64,000 nucleotides of DNA from Bacteroidota bacterium (GTDB lineage Bacteria; Bacteroidota; Bacteroidia; Chitinophagales; Chitinophagaceae), in contig JAFDXE010000017.1 in the NCBI GenBank assembly GCA_018268085.1, positions 1-64,000 of the forward strand, given 5' to 3'. The notes under the pieces are model-generated. The model did no database searches. It had not been told where the DNA came from and saw only the letters and a list, made by a program, of their open reading frames with translations. How positions within the stretch are numbered: position 1 is the first letter of the stretch; every line of letters starts with the position of its first letter. Positions 44,371 to 53,595 of the stretch are shown here, piece after piece. A program made the position numbers and the translations under genes.

Positions 44371-46014
44371 ATGCTCAAACTCAAACTCAAGCTCACTGCT
44401 TCTATTTTATTACTTACAATTTTTGCCAGCGCCCAGGTGCTCACGTCCACCAACCTGCCGATCATCGTAATTAATACCAATGGGCAGGATATCGTTGATG
44501 ATCCTAAAATCATGGCGGATATGGGCATCATCTGGAATGCAAACGATGCCGTTAATAATATCACAGACCCATTCAATCATTACAATGGTAAAATCGGGAT
44601 AGAAATAAGAGGGCAATCATCGCAAATGTTCCCGATGAAATCTTACAGCGTTGAGTTATGGAACAGCAGCGGCAATTCAATCAACAGTTCCTTATTCAAC
44701 ATGCCTTCCGAAAGCGATTGGGTATTGTATGCTCCTTACAACGACAAAACACTTATGCATAATTTTCTTGCATACAACATCAGCCAGCAAATGGGACATT
44801 GGGCGTCGCATTGCCGTTATGTAGAACTGGTAATTAATAATGAATACAAAGGCATTTATGTTTTCATGGAAAAAATAAAACGTAAAGCCAGCCGTGTAAA
44901 TGTACCATCTATGAGCAGCACTGACAATACCGGAGACGCAGTTACAGGTGGTTATATTTTCAGCATTGATAAAGGTGCAGATGGATGGTATTCATCTTAC
45001 CCTGCGGGAACTGGCAGCATACAATTCGCACACGTGTACCCGAAGTTGTCGAATATTACCGTGCAGCAACAAACCTATATTAAAAACTATACAGATAGTT
45101 TTGAAAACGCCTTACACACAACCAACTATATGGATACGAGTAGTGGCTGGAGAAAATATGCTGATGAAGCTTCGTTCATTGATTTCTTTTTGGTGAATGA
45201 GTTAAGCAGGAATGTAGATGGGTACAGGATCAGCACTTATTTTCATAAAGACCGCAAAAGCAATGGCGGGAAAATAAAAGCCGGTCCGGTATGGGATTAT
45301 GACATAGCTTTTCGCAATGCAGATTATTGTAATGGAAGTGATACTACCGGCTGGGCATTTAATTTCAATAACATTTGCCAGGATTACTATATGGTTCCCG
45401 ACTGGTGGAAAATTTTTATGACCGATACTACTTTTCAAAGCAACCTCTATTGCCGCTGGAAAGAATTAAGAAGTACTACTTTAAGCACTGCCAACCTCTA
45501 CCATTTAATAGATTCAATAACCACCCTAACAGAAGATGCCCGCACCAGGCATTTTCAACAATGGCCGGTATTGGGTATTTATGTTTGGCCTAACCCGTCT
45601 CCTATTCCGGCAGATTATGAAGGAGAAATTCAAACATTAAAAACATGGCTGGCAGACCGTATCAACTGGCTCGACCATCATATTCCGGTTACCGGGAAAT
45701 GTGTTCCTCCGCCGGTACCGCCGGTTGTACCTCCTATTATATCAACAGACAGCAGCGACAATATCAGTATCACTACCTTCCCGAATCCAGTTTCAACTTC
45801 TGCACAAGTTGTGATCGAATCAGGACAATCACAAACGCTTACATTGAGGGTAACGGACATGATTGGACGCACCACGCACCGCTCTACGATCGCGTTAACA
45901 AGAGGCACTAACTATATACAGGTTGCATCGGGCGCATGGGCAAAAGGAATTTACTTCTTCGAATTTTCCGGAACGAATAGCCGTAAGATTACAAAACTGG
46001 CATTAAAGCAATAG
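44371..46014 (+). CDS. CotH kinase family protein with T9SS type A sorting domain
   Basis: 547 residues from ATG 44371, where a signal peptide begins (MLKLKLKLTASILLL...ASAQ); the 30-residue upstream in-frame extension is rejected. The CotH domain covers about 35-430: EIRGQSSQMFPMKSYSVEL, DWVLYAPYNDKTLMHNFLAY, YKGIYVFMEKIKR, FFLVNELSRNVDGYR and GPVWDYDIAF. CotH proteins are atypical protein kinases on surface or spore-coat proteins. A Pro-rich linker (CVPPPVPPVVPP) leads to the sorting domain (FPNPVSTSAQV, WAKGIYFFEF). Extracellular kinase or structural role is inferred. Confidence 0.88.
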   Translation: MLKLKLKLTASILLLTIFASAQVLTSTNLPIIVINTNGQDIVDDPKIMADMGIIWNANDAVNNITDPFNHYNGKIGIEIRGQSSQMFPMKSYSVELWNSSGNSINSSLFNMPSESDWVLYAPYNDKTLMHNFLAYNISQQMGHWASHCRYVELVINNEYKGIYVFMEKIKRKASRVNVPSMSSTDNTGDAVTGGYIFSIDKGADGWYSSYPAGTGSIQFAHVYPKLSNITVQQQTYIKNYTDSFENALHTTNYMDTSSGWRKYADEASFIDFFLVNELSRNVDGYRISTYFHKDRKSNGGKIKAGPVWDYDIAFRNADYCNGSDTTGWAFNFNNICQDYYMVPDWWKIFMTDTTFQSNLYCRWKELRSTTLSTANLYHLIDSITTLTEDARTRHFQQWPVLGIYVWPNPSPIPADYEGEIQTLKTWLADRINWLDHHIPVTGKCVPPPVPPVVPPIISTDSSDNISITTFPNPVSTSAQVVIESGQSQTLTLRVTDMIGRTTHRSTIALTRGTNYIQVASGAWAKGIYFFEFSGTNSRKITKLALKQ

Positions 46015-46032
46015 TTTATAAATCATTAGAAT

Positions 46033-46075
46033 AAATAGAAAAGCCGAATCATCGTTTGATCCGGCTTTTCTATTT
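46033..46075. terminator. Bidirectional terminator
   Basis: AAATAGAAAAGCCG...CGGCTTTTCTATTT stem with extra ATC/GAT pairing and a short loop, between two convergent genes. Confidence 0.85.
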
Positions 46076-46095
46076 CATTTTCAATTACCTACTCA

Positions 46096-46701
46096 TCACC
46101 TGAAGTTCCATCCTTTTTTAATTAGAAATTTTTTACATGAAGAACAAAATTCCTTTTCTTCATTCGTAGGATTTCGTCCTTCTGCATCTCTCATATAACA
46201 GGATTTAACGGCACAATGTGGTAGGCCCTGCGTATGCCCCAGTTCATGTATGGCTACTTTAAACAACTGCATCCTGCGCTCTTTAGTTGATAACCTGAAG
46301 GAAGATGCAACGCAGGAATTGCCAGGACATAAACCCAAACCCATCACACCCCAATCGGGATGATTGTTTTTTGTGGTGCTGATATCTTTACTCGTTAAGC
46401 CAATGATCACATGACCAGGCTTTGTAACGCTACTCAAAAATTTCAGCAAAGAATCTGCTTTAAATCTTTTACGTGGAGCATACCAGGCAAATGCAGGAAG
46501 TTTAACCGCTTTGTTTACATGAATATTCGGGTATACTTTCAATAATTCCTTTACCAAATAGTCAACATCCTGTTCATCCACTCCTTCAAATGGTTGTATA
46601 TCGATCACTACAGCAGAACCGGAATTTTTGTTTGCTGAAATTCCCGTGGTATTAAACAAGCTAAGTGATATCCATATCGATGCAACTAAGCATTTAAGCA
46701 T
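46096..46701 (-). CDS. Secreted archaemetzincin-like metalloprotease (M54)
   Basis: 201 residues with an N-terminal signal (about 1-23). The metzincin site HELGHTQGLPHC supplies three zinc His and the Glu base, and it is followed by the archaemetzincin extra-zinc cysteines CAVKSCYM and FCSSCKKFL. Most archaemetzincins are cytosolic, so the export signal is notable. Peptidase activity toward short peptides is known for human relatives; the bacterial substrate is unknown. No consensus promoter is visible. Confidence 0.88.
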   Translation of the reverse strand: MLKCLVASIWISLSLFNTTGISANKNSGSAVVIDIQPFEGVDEQDVDYLVKELLKVYPNIHVNKAVKLPAFAWYAPRKRFKADSLLKFLSSVTKPGHVIIGLTSKDISTTKNNHPDWGVMGLGLCPGNSCVASSFRLSTKERRMQLFKVAIHELGHTQGLPHCAVKSCYMRDAEGRNPTNEEKEFCSSCKKFLIKKGWNFR

Positions 46702-46743
46702 ACGCTAAGATACAGATTTCAACATCGGGGAAAAGGCAACAAA

Positions 46744-46768
46744 AAAGCCCCCGATGTTCGGAGGCTTT
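46744..46768 (-). terminator. tRNA-Leu terminator
   Basis: On the minus strand AAAGCCTCCGA...TCGGGGGCTTT with one bulge, followed by six T, directly after the tRNA 3' end. Confidence 0.85.
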
Positions 46769-46770
46769 AG

Positions 46771-46854
46771 TGCCCAGGACTGGAATCGAACCAGCACATC
46801 CTTGCGAATGGCAGATTTTGAGTCTGCTGCGTCTACCAATTCCGCCACCTGGGC
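46771..46854 (-). tRNA. tRNA-Leu (anticodon CAA)
   Basis: The minus strand begins GCCCAGGTGGCGGAATTGGT and ends GGTTCGATTCCAGTCCTGGGC plus discriminator A. Acceptor GCCCAGG/CCTGGGC, anticodon stem GCAGA/TCTGC with loop CTCAAAA (anticodon CAA) and a long variable arm give a class II leucine tRNA. CCA is not encoded. Its terminator follows at once, and hscB lies upstream on the same strand. Confidence 0.96.
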
Positions 46855-46893
46855 CTTTCTCACCTGAATATTCAAGCGGGGCACAATATTACA

Positions 46894-47385
46894 TCAATCA
46901 CTTAACCTGTCCAAAATACGATTTAAATATTTTTTCTTGTAGTAGTACGCTTTCAACTTCATCAGCGCATCCGCCGGGGTTTCCTGTGCATCATAGCTGT
47001 TCAGCAACGGTGCTATCTCTTCCAATAGTTGCGATTCATACGCTTCTACTTTTGCAATTGTGGCTTCTTCACCTTCCTCCATCATGCTTTCATTGAGTTC
47101 CATCATCTCCATTAAAAAATCAGGCGGCAGGTTGTATTTTTCATCCGCTTCAATTAATCCTTTTACCTGCAAAAAATATTCTATTGTCTTTTGTGGATCA
47201 CTAAAAATGCCAAATGCCTTATTGATATCAGCAGACAGTTTCAGCACATCTTCTTTTTCAGATTCACTTGCCTGTGTAAAAAAATCGGGATGCGCATTTT
47301 TTTGTAATGCAAAATATTTTCTTGAAACGGATGATCTGTCTACAACTGGTGCTACCGGGAATTCAAATAGTTCATAATAATTCAT
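46894..47385 (-). CDS. hscB: Fe-S cluster co-chaperone HscB
   Basis: 163 residues from ATG 47385 (MNYYELFEFPVAP); an upstream in-frame start would add 20 residues before the J-domain and lies beyond the promoter. The J-domain has HPD in KNAHPDFFTQ, followed by the HscB C-terminal helices (LPPDFLMEMMELNE, KAYYYKKKYLNRILDRL). It delivers the IscU scaffold to HscA. The -7 box TACATTTG ends 4 bp before the ATG, so the mRNA should be leaderless. Confidence 0.9.
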   Translation of the reverse strand: MNYYELFEFPVAPVVDRSSVSRKYFALQKNAHPDFFTQASESEKEDVLKLSADINKAFGIFSDPQKTIEYFLQVKGLIEADEKYNLPPDFLMEMMELNESMMEEGEEATIAKVEAYESQLLEEIAPLLNSYDAQETPADALMKLKAYYYKKKYLNRILDRLSD

Positions 47386-47389
47386 CCTG

Positions 47390-47397
47390 CAAATGTA
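47390..47397 (-). promoter_or_regulatory. -7 box next to the hscB start
   Basis: The minus strand reads TACATTTG (TANNTTTG), with 4 bp between the box and ATG. The start point would fall on or next to the start codon. Confidence 0.5.
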
Positions 47398-47455
47398 TGC
47401 CCACTGCCAGTAAATGTAAAATCTAAGGCGTAAATTGCGGCCCAAATTACAGGGG

Positions 47456-48658
47456 ATGTTAAAAATTGGATTAATAAGAGAAGGAAAAATTCCGGCAGAT
47501 AACAGGGTTGCACTTACACCGGCTCATTGCCGCTGGATGAATATCAATCAGCCGAATATAAAAATTATTGTACAACCTTGTGCAGCCAGGTGCTTTACAG
47601 ATAAAGAATATGCTTCTGCCGGCGTTGAAATAAAAGAAGATTTAAGTGAATGCGATATTTTACTTGGCATTAAGGAAGTACCGGTAGATATGCTGATCGA
47701 AGGAAAAACATACCTTTTCTTTTCCCACACAAAAAAACTCCAGCCTTATAACCGCAAACTATTAAAAGCGATCATTGCCAAAAAAATCACCCTTATTGAT
47801 TACGAATGCCTTGAACATGAAGATGGCAAACGAATCATTGGTTTCGGATTTTTCGCAGGCATTGTTGGCGCACACAACGGCATGATGGCCTATGGAACAA
47901 GAACAGGTGAATATCATCTCGACAGTATACGTGGCCGTAAAAGTTTTCAGCAACTGATACACGAATACTTCGGTTTAAAATTACCTAACATTAAGATAGC
48001 TGTTACCGGTAGTGGCCGCGTGGCACATGGTGTGCTGGAGATCATGAACCTGCTGGGCATTCATGAAGTGGAAGCAGATGAATTCCTGGAAAAGAAACTC
48101 TCCTATCCTGCTTACATACATTTAAAAGGCGCCGACTTATACGTACACAAAGAAACCGGCAAATATTCAAGGGAAGATTTTCACCATCACCCGGAAAATT
48201 ATAACTGCACTTTTAAAAAATATATTCCGCATACAGATATTCTGATGAATGGTATTTACTGGGAACAATCTATTCCACGCCTCTTCGAAAAAGAAGATGT
48301 GGGTGCAGCAAATTTCAATATTAAAACCATTGCGGATATTACAGATGATATGTATGGATCTGTTCCCTGCAACCTCGGCGATTCTACTATAGAAGATCCT
48401 GTTTACGGCGTTGATAAAAAAACAATGGAAAGAACAGCACCTTATATTCCCGGATCTGTAGATGTGATGGCCGTTGGCAACCTGCCCAATGAATTACCGA
48501 GGGATGCCAGCCGGTATTTTGGCGAACAACTGATCAAACATGTATTAAAAGACCTGATAGACGGTAACAGCAGCATCATTGATAAAGCAACCATTGTTAA
48601 AGACGGCAAACTAACTAACCATTACGCATACATGAAAGATTACGCCTACGGAGAATAA
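47456..48658 (+). CDS. LYS1/alanine dehydrogenase-like NAD(P)-dependent oxidoreductase
   Basis: 400 residues from ATG 47456 (MLKIGLIREGKIPADNRVAL). The N-terminal alanine dehydrogenase/PNT-type domain (CDILLGIKEVP, YLFFSHTKKLQPYN, LIDYECLEHEDG) is followed by a Rossmann domain (IAVTGSGRVAHGVLEIMNLLG) and a C-terminal return to the catalytic domain (PGSVDVMAVGNLPNELPRDAS). The whole resembles fungal-type saccharopine dehydrogenase (LYS1) homologs of Bacteroidota. The exact amino acid substrate is not certain. Confidence 0.82.
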   Translation: MLKIGLIREGKIPADNRVALTPAHCRWMNINQPNIKIIVQPCAARCFTDKEYASAGVEIKEDLSECDILLGIKEVPVDMLIEGKTYLFFSHTKKLQPYNRKLLKAIIAKKITLIDYECLEHEDGKRIIGFGFFAGIVGAHNGMMAYGTRTGEYHLDSIRGRKSFQQLIHEYFGLKLPNIKIAVTGSGRVAHGVLEIMNLLGIHEVEADEFLEKKLSYPAYIHLKGADLYVHKETGKYSREDFHHHPENYNCTFKKYIPHTDILMNGIYWEQSIPRLFEKEDVGAANFNIKTIADITDDMYGSVPCNLGDSTIEDPVYGVDKKTMERTAPYIPGSVDVMAVGNLPNELPRDASRYFGEQLIKHVLKDLIDGNSSIIDKATIVKDGKLTNHYAYMKDYAYGE

Positions 48659-48726
48659 TCTGTAGGTTTAACTGCTCCCGGTTGAGATACACAATTTATT
48701 TTTAACAGCCAATTACAGAACAGGCT

Positions 48727-49449
48727 TTGAGCAATCACTATTTCAGTTTTAAGCAATTTACCATCCGGCAAGATAAGTGTGCTATGAAAGTGTGTACGGA
48801 TGCCTGTCTTTTTGGTGCATGGGTATCTGAACGATTACCGGCACAAACCAACCTTCATTCCATCCTGGATATTGGTTGCGGAACAGGTGTACTAAGCCTG
48901 ATGCTGGCGCAAAATACAAACGCAAATATTGATGCGCTGGAAATCAACAAAAATGCAGCAGAGCAGGCAAACGAAAATGTACAGGCTTCTCCCTGGCCCG
49001 GGCAAATAAAAGTGATTCATCGATCCCTCCAGGAATTTCTTCCTTCCGGAAAATATGATCTTATCATTAGCAATCCTCCTTTTTTCGAAGATGATCTGCG
49101 CTCAAACGACATTCATAAAAACGCTGCGAAGCATGATACAACACTCAGGCTCGAAGAACTGATGTCATTTATCAGCGTCCATTTAAGTGAAAATGGATAT
49201 GCAGCGTTATTGATCCCCTATCACCGAACAGCCTGGCTGTCTTCATTAATAAGGCAATACAACTTTCACCCCCATGAAATCCTGTTGGTAAAACAATCGA
49301 TTAATCATACATTTTTCAGAAGTATATTTTATTTCTCCAGGAGGGAACTTCAACCGATACCGGTAAACGAACTATGCATTCATGATGAAAGCAGGAATTA
49401 CACAATGGAATTCGTAAAGCTGTTAAAAGAATATTACCTGAAGTTGTAA
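48727..49449 (+). CDS. tRNA1(Val) (adenine-37-N6)-methyltransferase-like TrmN6
   Basis: 240 residues. SAM-binding ILDIGCGTGVLSLMLAQ and the N6-adenine signature NPPF in LIISNPPFFEDD are present, and the N-terminus SNHYFSFKQFTIRQDKCAMKVCTDACLFG is the conserved start of the family. The start is TTG at 48727, because these residues are conserved and no ATG precedes them. It modifies A37 of tRNA-Val in E. coli (YfiC); the same target is inferred. It converges with tsaD. Confidence 0.88.
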   Translation: MSNHYFSFKQFTIRQDKCAMKVCTDACLFGAWVSERLPAQTNLHSILDIGCGTGVLSLMLAQNTNANIDALEINKNAAEQANENVQASPWPGQIKVIHRSLQEFLPSGKYDLIISNPPFFEDDLRSNDIHKNAAKHDTTLRLEELMSFISVHLSENGYAALLIPYHRTAWLSSLIRQYNFHPHEILLVKQSINHTFFRSIFYFSRRELQPIPVNELCIHDESRNYTMEFVKLLKEYYLKL

Positions 49450-49484
49450 CTGAAATTGAAACGAAATCAATTAAAAGTTTACTA

Positions 49485-50528
49485 TTACCACTCCGCTTTA
49501 GCAGAAGGACTAACTGTTAGTTCAGTAAAATCATTCTCCAGGAATTTATAGTAAGCTGTAATTGCGATCATAGCTGCATTGTCGGTACAATATTCAAAAG
49601 CAGGAATAAACGTATTCCAGCCAAGTGCGGTGCCCATTTCTTTGAAACTATTACGCAAGCCGCTGTTGGCGCTTACACCACCGGCGATGCAGATATTTTT
49701 GATACCGGTTTGTTCAGCAGCTTTCTTCAGTTTATTCAGCAGGATGCTAACGATTCTCGCCTGCACCGACGCACAGATATCTGCGAGGTTGTTATCAATA
49801 AATGCTTTTTGTTGTTCTTCCGTAGCCGTAAAATTTTCTTTGAATAATAAACTGCTGCCGGCATTTTTCAGGAAGTAGAGAATAGATGTTTTTAATCCGG
49901 AGAAACTAAAATCAAGTCCGGCAATATGCGGCTCCGGGAATGTAAACGCATTCGGATTTCCTTCTTTTGCATATTTGTCGATCAGTGGCCCGCCCGGATA
50001 AGGCAGACCTAATATTTTGGCTGTTTTATCAAATGCTTCACCTGCCGCATCGTCGATGGTTTGACCAATCACTTTCAAATTTGTTGGCGATGTACACAAC
50101 ACAATTTGAGTATGCCCACCACTCACTGTTAAACATAAAAAAGGAAATGAAGGTTTGTTTTCCGGGATAAGATTGGCCAGTACATGTGCCTGCATGTGAT
50201 GAACAGCAATCAACGGTTTATTTAATGCAAGTGCTATCGATTTGGCGAATTGTGATCCTACGAGTAGTGAGCCGATCAAACCCGGTGCCTGCGTAAATGC
50301 GATGGCATCCACATCTGCTAAGGTGCAGTTAGCCTGCTTTACTGCAGTATCTACCACCACAACGATATGTTGCATGTGTGCCCGGCTTGCAAGTTCCGGA
50401 ACAACGCCGCCGTATTGCGCATGAATTTTTTGAGTAGCAATGATGTTGGATACTATTTTTCCATCTACACAAACTGCTGCTGCTGTTTCATCGCAGGAAG
50501 ATTCTATTGCTAATATGGTATTGTTCAA
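49485..50528 (-). CDS. tsaD: tRNA threonylcarbamoyladenosine biosynthesis protein TsaD
   Basis: 347 residues of the ASKHA/Kae1 family. Seen: ILAIESSCDETAAAV at the start, the iron-site HMQAH, LTVSGGHTQIVL, GEAFDKTAKILGLPYPGGP and IAGGVSANSGLR. It transfers threonylcarbamoyl to A37 of ANN-decoding tRNAs together with TsaB/TsaE (not in the window). The start is TTG at 50526-50528, placing Met-Asn-Asn-Thr directly before the first strand as in the family. Confidence 0.95.
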   Translation of the reverse strand: MNNTILAIESSCDETAAAVCVDGKIVSNIIATQKIHAQYGGVVPELASRAHMQHIVVVVDTAVKQANCTLADVDAIAFTQAPGLIGSLLVGSQFAKSIALALNKPLIAVHHMQAHVLANLIPENKPSFPFLCLTVSGGHTQIVLCTSPTNLKVIGQTIDDAAGEAFDKTAKILGLPYPGGPLIDKYAKEGNPNAFTFPEPHIAGLDFSFSGLKTSILYFLKNAGSSLLFKENFTATEEQQKAFIDNNLADICASVQARIVSILLNKLKKAAEQTGIKNICIAGGVSANSGLRNSFKEMGTALGWNTFIPAFEYCTDNAAMIAITAYYKFLENDFTELTVSPSAKAEW

Positions 50529-50579
50529 AACCCGTAAACTTTTGTTGTTAAAAAAAATGCATCCCTTTTTTCATCTGCA

Positions 50580-51821
50580 CTAGCTCCTGATGGCTACCAC
50601 GGGATCCAGCTTTGCAGCTTTTGATGCCGGGAATATTCCGGCAATGATACCAACGGCAAGGCATACCAGCACAGTTATGATCAGCATCGGCACTGAAATA
50701 AATATCGGGAAGTTGAGCAGGCGTGAAGAAATAACGGTTCCAATCCACACAAAAAACAAACCGAATGCACCACCCATAAAACAAAGTATAATTGCTTCCA
50801 GCAAAAACTCAAACAGGATGGAGCCTTTCTTTGCACCGATCGCTTTTTTTAATCCTACAACTGGTGTGCGTTCTTTTACGGTTACAAACATGATGTTGGC
50901 AATGCCGAATAAACCAACAATTAAACTGATACCGCCGATGATCGCCCCTACTATATTCAGCACCGAGAAAAACCCGGTAATGGCTTTACTGAATGCTTCT
51001 ACACTATTCAATGAAAAATTATCTTCATCCTTTGGTCCAAGTTTCCTTATCTGCCGCATGATTCCCCGGAGTTCATCACTCAATGCCGCAGTAGTTACTT
51101 CTTTCTTTCCATTGGCAATTAATATAGGATTTGAATTCTCTTCTTTAAAAATCTGTTTGCAGAATTTATACGGAAGCATGATGCAGTTATCGTAATTCCA
51201 CCCTATGAAGTTGGTTCCTTCTTTTTTTATCACACCCACGATGGTTACTTTTTTTCCTTTTATTTCAATAGGCTTTCCAACCGCCCTCGATGTACTACCG
51301 AATAAACTTTCTGCATTGGCAAAACCGATCAGGCATACGTTGCTGCCTGCATTAAATTCTGAAGTGGAAAAATACCGGCCCTCATCAAATTTTATCGGCT
51401 GAATATTCATTTGCGATTCTGTGATCCCGTAAACACCGGCATTTTGAATGGCATCATCTTTATGTGAAATCGTACCGGCGGTTTGCATTAAAAAAGATAC
51501 ATCGTATAATAATTGCGAACGTTCTTTAAGCATGCCTGCTTCTTCAAATTTCATTACCGGCCTGGCCCTGAATTTCCAGAAAGGCTGATCGGGGCCGCCG
51601 CTATAATCCCATTTATCGATGTAGATCGTATTATCTCCTAATCCTTTTACTTCATTCTGAATATTTAGTTCAAGGCTGTTTACGGCTGCAAGTACACCTA
51701 TGATACAGAATATTCCGAATGCGATACCGGTTAAACTCAATGCACTCCTGAGTTTATTGGCTTTTAACTCCTGGAAGGTCAGGCGAAGTGAGTTTAATAA
51801 TATGTTGAGCGTTTTACGCAT
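50580..51821 (-). CDS. MacB/FtsX-type ABC transporter permease
   Basis: 413 residues: N-terminal helix (ALSLTGIAFGIFCIIGVLAAV), a periplasmic MacB-PCD domain (about 45-280) and three C-terminal helices with FSVLNIVGAIIGGISLIVGLFGIANIMFVTVKERTPVVGLKKAIGA split over the membrane. The ERTxxxGLxKAxGA motif couples to an ATPase. No ATP-binding subunit gene is adjacent, so the partner is encoded elsewhere. It is likely an efflux or lipoprotein/peptide export component; substrate unknown. Confidence 0.9.
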   Translation of the reverse strand: MRKTLNILLNSLRLTFQELKANKLRSALSLTGIAFGIFCIIGVLAAVNSLELNIQNEVKGLGDNTIYIDKWDYSGGPDQPFWKFRARPVMKFEEAGMLKERSQLLYDVSFLMQTAGTISHKDDAIQNAGVYGITESQMNIQPIKFDEGRYFSTSEFNAGSNVCLIGFANAESLFGSTSRAVGKPIEIKGKKVTIVGVIKKEGTNFIGWNYDNCIMLPYKFCKQIFKEENSNPILIANGKKEVTTAALSDELRGIMRQIRKLGPKDEDNFSLNSVEAFSKAITGFFSVLNIVGAIIGGISLIVGLFGIANIMFVTVKERTPVVGLKKAIGAKKGSILFEFLLEAIILCFMGGAFGLFFVWIGTVISSRLLNFPIFISVPMLIITVLVCLAVGIIAGIFPASKAAKLDPVVAIRS

Positions 51822-51999
51822 GGCTCAAAATTACGTAAGGGAAATTGAACGGGAGATAAAATATGGTGAACGGACAACCAGTAACGCAGATGAATGGGAT
51901 TTAGCAGTTGGTCACGGATTGAAAACGCTAAGGAGCACAAAGGATGAAATACCGGGAAAATTGCCACTGATTCACTGGATATTGCCTGAAAGTTATTAA
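51820..51999 (+). CDS. Possible small protein divergent from the ABC permease gene
   Basis: 59 residues (MAQNYVREIEREIKYGER...), charged and protein-like in composition. The ATG overlaps the permease start codon on the opposite strand. I see no promoter or relative, and it may be a chance frame. Confidence 0.25.
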   Translation: MAQNYVREIEREIKYGERTTSNADEWDLAVGHGLKTLRSTKDEIPGKLPLIHWILPESY

Positions 52000-52041
52000 T
52001 TCATTACCAGAAAAATCCGAAACACAAATAAAATTCAACTA

Positions 52042-52121
52042 ATAAAAATCTACATATCAGGCTTCCTAAATCAAACATCCACACATCAGACATTTACAGA
52101 TCCTCACATCGGCAAACCTAC
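52042..52121. repeat. Degenerate ACATC-type intergenic repeats
   Basis: CTACATATCAGG, AACATCCACACATCAGACAT and CTCACATCGGC are decayed units whose complement (GATGTGAG) matches the repeat units at 7362-7409. Confidence 0.4.
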
Positions 52122-53507
52122 TTATTTCCCTCTTCCCCAGCCCAGCCAGTCATTTCCATTCGCATACAGCATCAGCGCAAGCAAAATAACCATACCCACA
52201 ATCTGGGCGTATTCAAGAAATTTCTCACTTGGCTTTCTCCCGGTGATCATTTCAATTAATGTAAACAATACATGTCCGCCATCGAGAGCCGGAATGGGCA
52301 ACAGGTTCATAAATGCCAGTACGATGGAAAAGAATGCGGTGATCGTCCAGAAATGCTGCCAGTCCCAGCCTTTACCCGAAAATACCGAGCCCATTGCCTT
52401 AAAGCCGCCCACACCTTTGTAGGCACCTGTTTTTGGCGACAGAATTAATTTGAACTGATCGATATAATCTTTGAGTGAATTGATGGCGAGTTTAAACCCG
52501 GCAGGAAATGCACTGAAAAACCCATAACTGGTATGCTGAATTTTAATAACGCCCAGGCTGTCGTATTGTTTGTTGAGTAATATGGTAGGCATCATTTTCC
52601 CATTTTCATCAAGATGCACCGGGATGTGAACCAGGTTCCCTTTTCTGTCAACGGTTAAATCAACTGTTTGATTTTTCTTCGTTCCAAAATAGGAAGCAGC
52701 CTCATCGAGATAGGTAATAGAAAGAGAATCTACTTTTACAATTTTATCCCAGTACTGCAATCCTGCTTTTTTTGCACGGGAGGTATCTTCTTTTTCAAAA
52801 TCGCCCATGATGGCCGGAATACGCGGCATTAAAAAACCTCCTTTGGATCTCTTTCTTTCCACCAATTGCCCAACCAGGCTAACGGGAATGGTTACCTGTT
52901 GCGGCTGGTTGTTGCGAACAATCTGTATTTGTCCGCCACCACTGAATAAAATCTTCTTGGTGATATCATCAAAATATTCGATCGGTTCGTTATTAACGGC
53001 AGTAATTTTATCGCCATCTCTCAAGCCTATTTCATACATGAGTGAATCAGTAACCCACACGCCGTTTTTAACCGAGCTGTTCGGTATCTTATCTTCTCCC
53101 CACATCATTAATATACCTGCGTAAATAATAAAGGCAAGAATAACATTAACGGTAACACCCCCGATCATGATAATCAATCGCTGCCAGGCCGGTTTACTCC
53201 TGAATTCCCAGGGCTGAGGTGGTTGTTTCAATTGTTCTTTATCCATGCTCTCATCAACCATTCCGGATATTTTTACATATCCACCCAGCGGCAGCCAACC
53301 GATACCGTAAGTAGTTTCACCAATCTTCTTTTTAAAAATGGAAAACCAGGGATCAAAGAACAGGTAAAATTTTTCGACCCTGCACTTAAACCATTTGGCG
53401 GTGATGTAATGTCCGAATTCGTGTAACAGTATGAGAATGGAAAGTGATAACAACAGTTGTGCTACCTGCAAACCAACGGCCGACCAATCAATAACTAATA
53501 ATGTCAT
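52122..53507 (-). CDS. rseP: Site-2 intramembrane zinc protease RseP
   Basis: 461 residues. The HEFGH zinc motif lies in the first membrane helix (LILLHEFGHYITAKWF), two PDZ-like regions fill the periplasmic part (for example SLMYEIGLRDGDKITAVNNEP) and the LDG motif lies in NLLPIPALDGGHVLF near the end. S2P proteases cut membrane-bound regulators such as anti-sigma factors and remnant signal peptides. It is located downstream of dxr on the same strand, an arrangement common in bacteria. Confidence 0.93.
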   Translation of the reverse strand: MTLLVIDWSAVGLQVAQLLLSLSILILLHEFGHYITAKWFKCRVEKFYLFFDPWFSIFKKKIGETTYGIGWLPLGGYVKISGMVDESMDKEQLKQPPQPWEFRSKPAWQRLIIMIGGVTVNVILAFIIYAGILMMWGEDKIPNSSVKNGVWVTDSLMYEIGLRDGDKITAVNNEPIEYFDDITKKILFSGGGQIQIVRNNQPQQVTIPVSLVGQLVERKRSKGGFLMPRIPAIMGDFEKEDTSRAKKAGLQYWDKIVKVDSLSITYLDEAASYFGTKKNQTVDLTVDRKGNLVHIPVHLDENGKMMPTILLNKQYDSLGVIKIQHTSYGFFSAFPAGFKLAINSLKDYIDQFKLILSPKTGAYKGVGGFKAMGSVFSGKGWDWQHFWTITAFFSIVLAFMNLLPIPALDGGHVLFTLIEMITGRKPSEKFLEYAQIVGMVILLALMLYANGNDWLGWGRGK

Positions 53508-53595
53508 AGGAGCAAATATCCCGGAGGAAGATTTTTTTGTTATGTTTTAATCCTTGTACACAGTTCCGGAATATTCCGTACCGGTACATTTAAAT

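Noticed and set aside
50590..51195. Plus-strand 201-residue open frame opposite the ABC permease gene
   Set aside because: It lies wholly antisense to a clear MacB-type permease and shows no domain of its own; it is a shadow frame.
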